Part shown: piece after piece, positions 6,290 through 6,456 of the stretch | Numbering within the stretch: position 1 is the stretch's first letter | Layout: each line of letters begins with the position of its first letter | Assembly: GCA_045649855.1 (NCBI GenBank) | Contig: JAZRQN010000087.1 | Location: 1 to 6,456, forward strand | DNA: 6,456 nt | From: URNF01 sp045649855 | GTDB lineage: Bacteria; Bacillota; Clostridia; Oscillospirales; Acutalibacteraceae | Direction: 5' to 3' | The notes under the pieces: model-generated | What the model was told of the DNA's origin: nothing | Databases searched by the model: none | The model's input: the letters and a program-made list of their open reading frames with translations, nothing else | Translations under genes and position numbers: made by a program

Positions 6290-6456
6290 TTATTTGAAAT
6301 ATTTCACCGCCGCGCGGAACATACCGATGTCATAATCACCGGGAACGTTCTTGTACAGACCGTTGCCGATGCGTTCACTGTGGCCCATTTTACCGAACAC
6401 TCTGCCGTCGGGGGAGGTGATACCCTCGATAGCGTATACCGAGTTGTTGGGGTTGA
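6290..6456 (-). CDS. purL: Phosphoribosylformylglycinamidine synthase, C-terminal glutamine-amidotransferase end (partial)
   Basis: Only the last 54 codons are in the window, entering from the right edge and stopping at TAA (6292-6290). The frame reads NPNNSVYAIEGITSPDGRVF, then GKMGHSERIGNGLYKNVPG, and ends AAVKYFK. The GHSER block corresponds to the H-x-E of the class I glutamine-amidotransferase triad (HPER in E. coli PurL), and GITSPDGRVFGKM-HSER is typical of the fused clostridial-type PurL. The enzyme converts FGAR to FGAM using glutamine and ATP. Whether the off-window part is the large fused PurL or a stand-alone PurQ cannot be seen; the wording of this C-terminus favours the fused form. 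It is directly upstream of fhs on the same strand. The stretch is too short to appear in a simple ORF listing. Confidence 0.87.
   Translation of the reverse strand, partial: NPNNSVYAIEGITSPDGRVFGKMGHSERIGNGLYKNVPGDYDIGMFRAAVKYFK

Overview
The window looks like chromosomal DNA from a bacterium of the Bacillota, most likely a Clostridia-type anaerobe. The pointers are strong Shine-Dalgarno (SD) sites before nearly every gene, a class 1B-type dihydroorotate dehydrogenase, an aspartate carbamoyltransferase with a separate regulatory subunit (pyrB-pyrI), a formate-tetrahydrofolate ligase, and a PurL whose C-terminus carries the glutamine-amidotransferase end. The lineage is inferred from gene content only; I cannot name a genus.

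Left part (1-3446, plus strand): the 3' portion of a de novo pyrimidine operon in the order pyrD (cut by the window edge), pyrF, pyrE, pyrB, pyrI. The genes are packed tightly. pyrD/pyrF share one base, pyrB/pyrI overlap by 4 bases, and the other gaps are 21 and 14 bases. The operon ends at a clear hairpin-plus-T-run terminator. Together the genes cover carbamoyl-aspartate formation (PyrBI), dihydroorotate oxidation (PyrD), ribophosphorylation (PyrE) and decarboxylation to UMP (PyrF). Carbamoyl-phosphate synthase, dihydroorotase (pyrC) and the PyrK subunit expected with class 1B PyrD are not visible and may lie upstream.

Middle (about 3447-4590, minus strand): an AT-richer two-gene cassette between two terminators. 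Its first gene (4519 down to 3800) encodes a 239-residue protein that I recognise only as an uncharacterised conserved type, with the motifs YVGDIGDYGKYGLLR and FLDPDNGLE. Its second gene (3790 down to 3479) encodes a 103-residue protein with three predicted membrane segments, and its SD overlaps the first gene's stop codon. A candidate promoter for the pair is embedded in the terminator of the preceding gene. This is the only accessory-looking part of the window and the best candidate for something undescribed.

Right part (4550-6456, minus strand): the end of a purine/one-carbon operon. It holds the last 54 codons of purL (glutamine-amidotransferase end), then after 15 bases a complete fhs (556 residues), then a 15-bp-stem terminator. 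Fhs makes 10-formyl-tetrahydrofolate, the one-carbon donor used in purine synthesis. Pyrimidine and purine operons therefore converge on the small cassette.

No tRNA, rRNA, CRISPR array, insertion sequence or riboswitch was recognised. All coding calls rest on reading the translations; no database search was possible.
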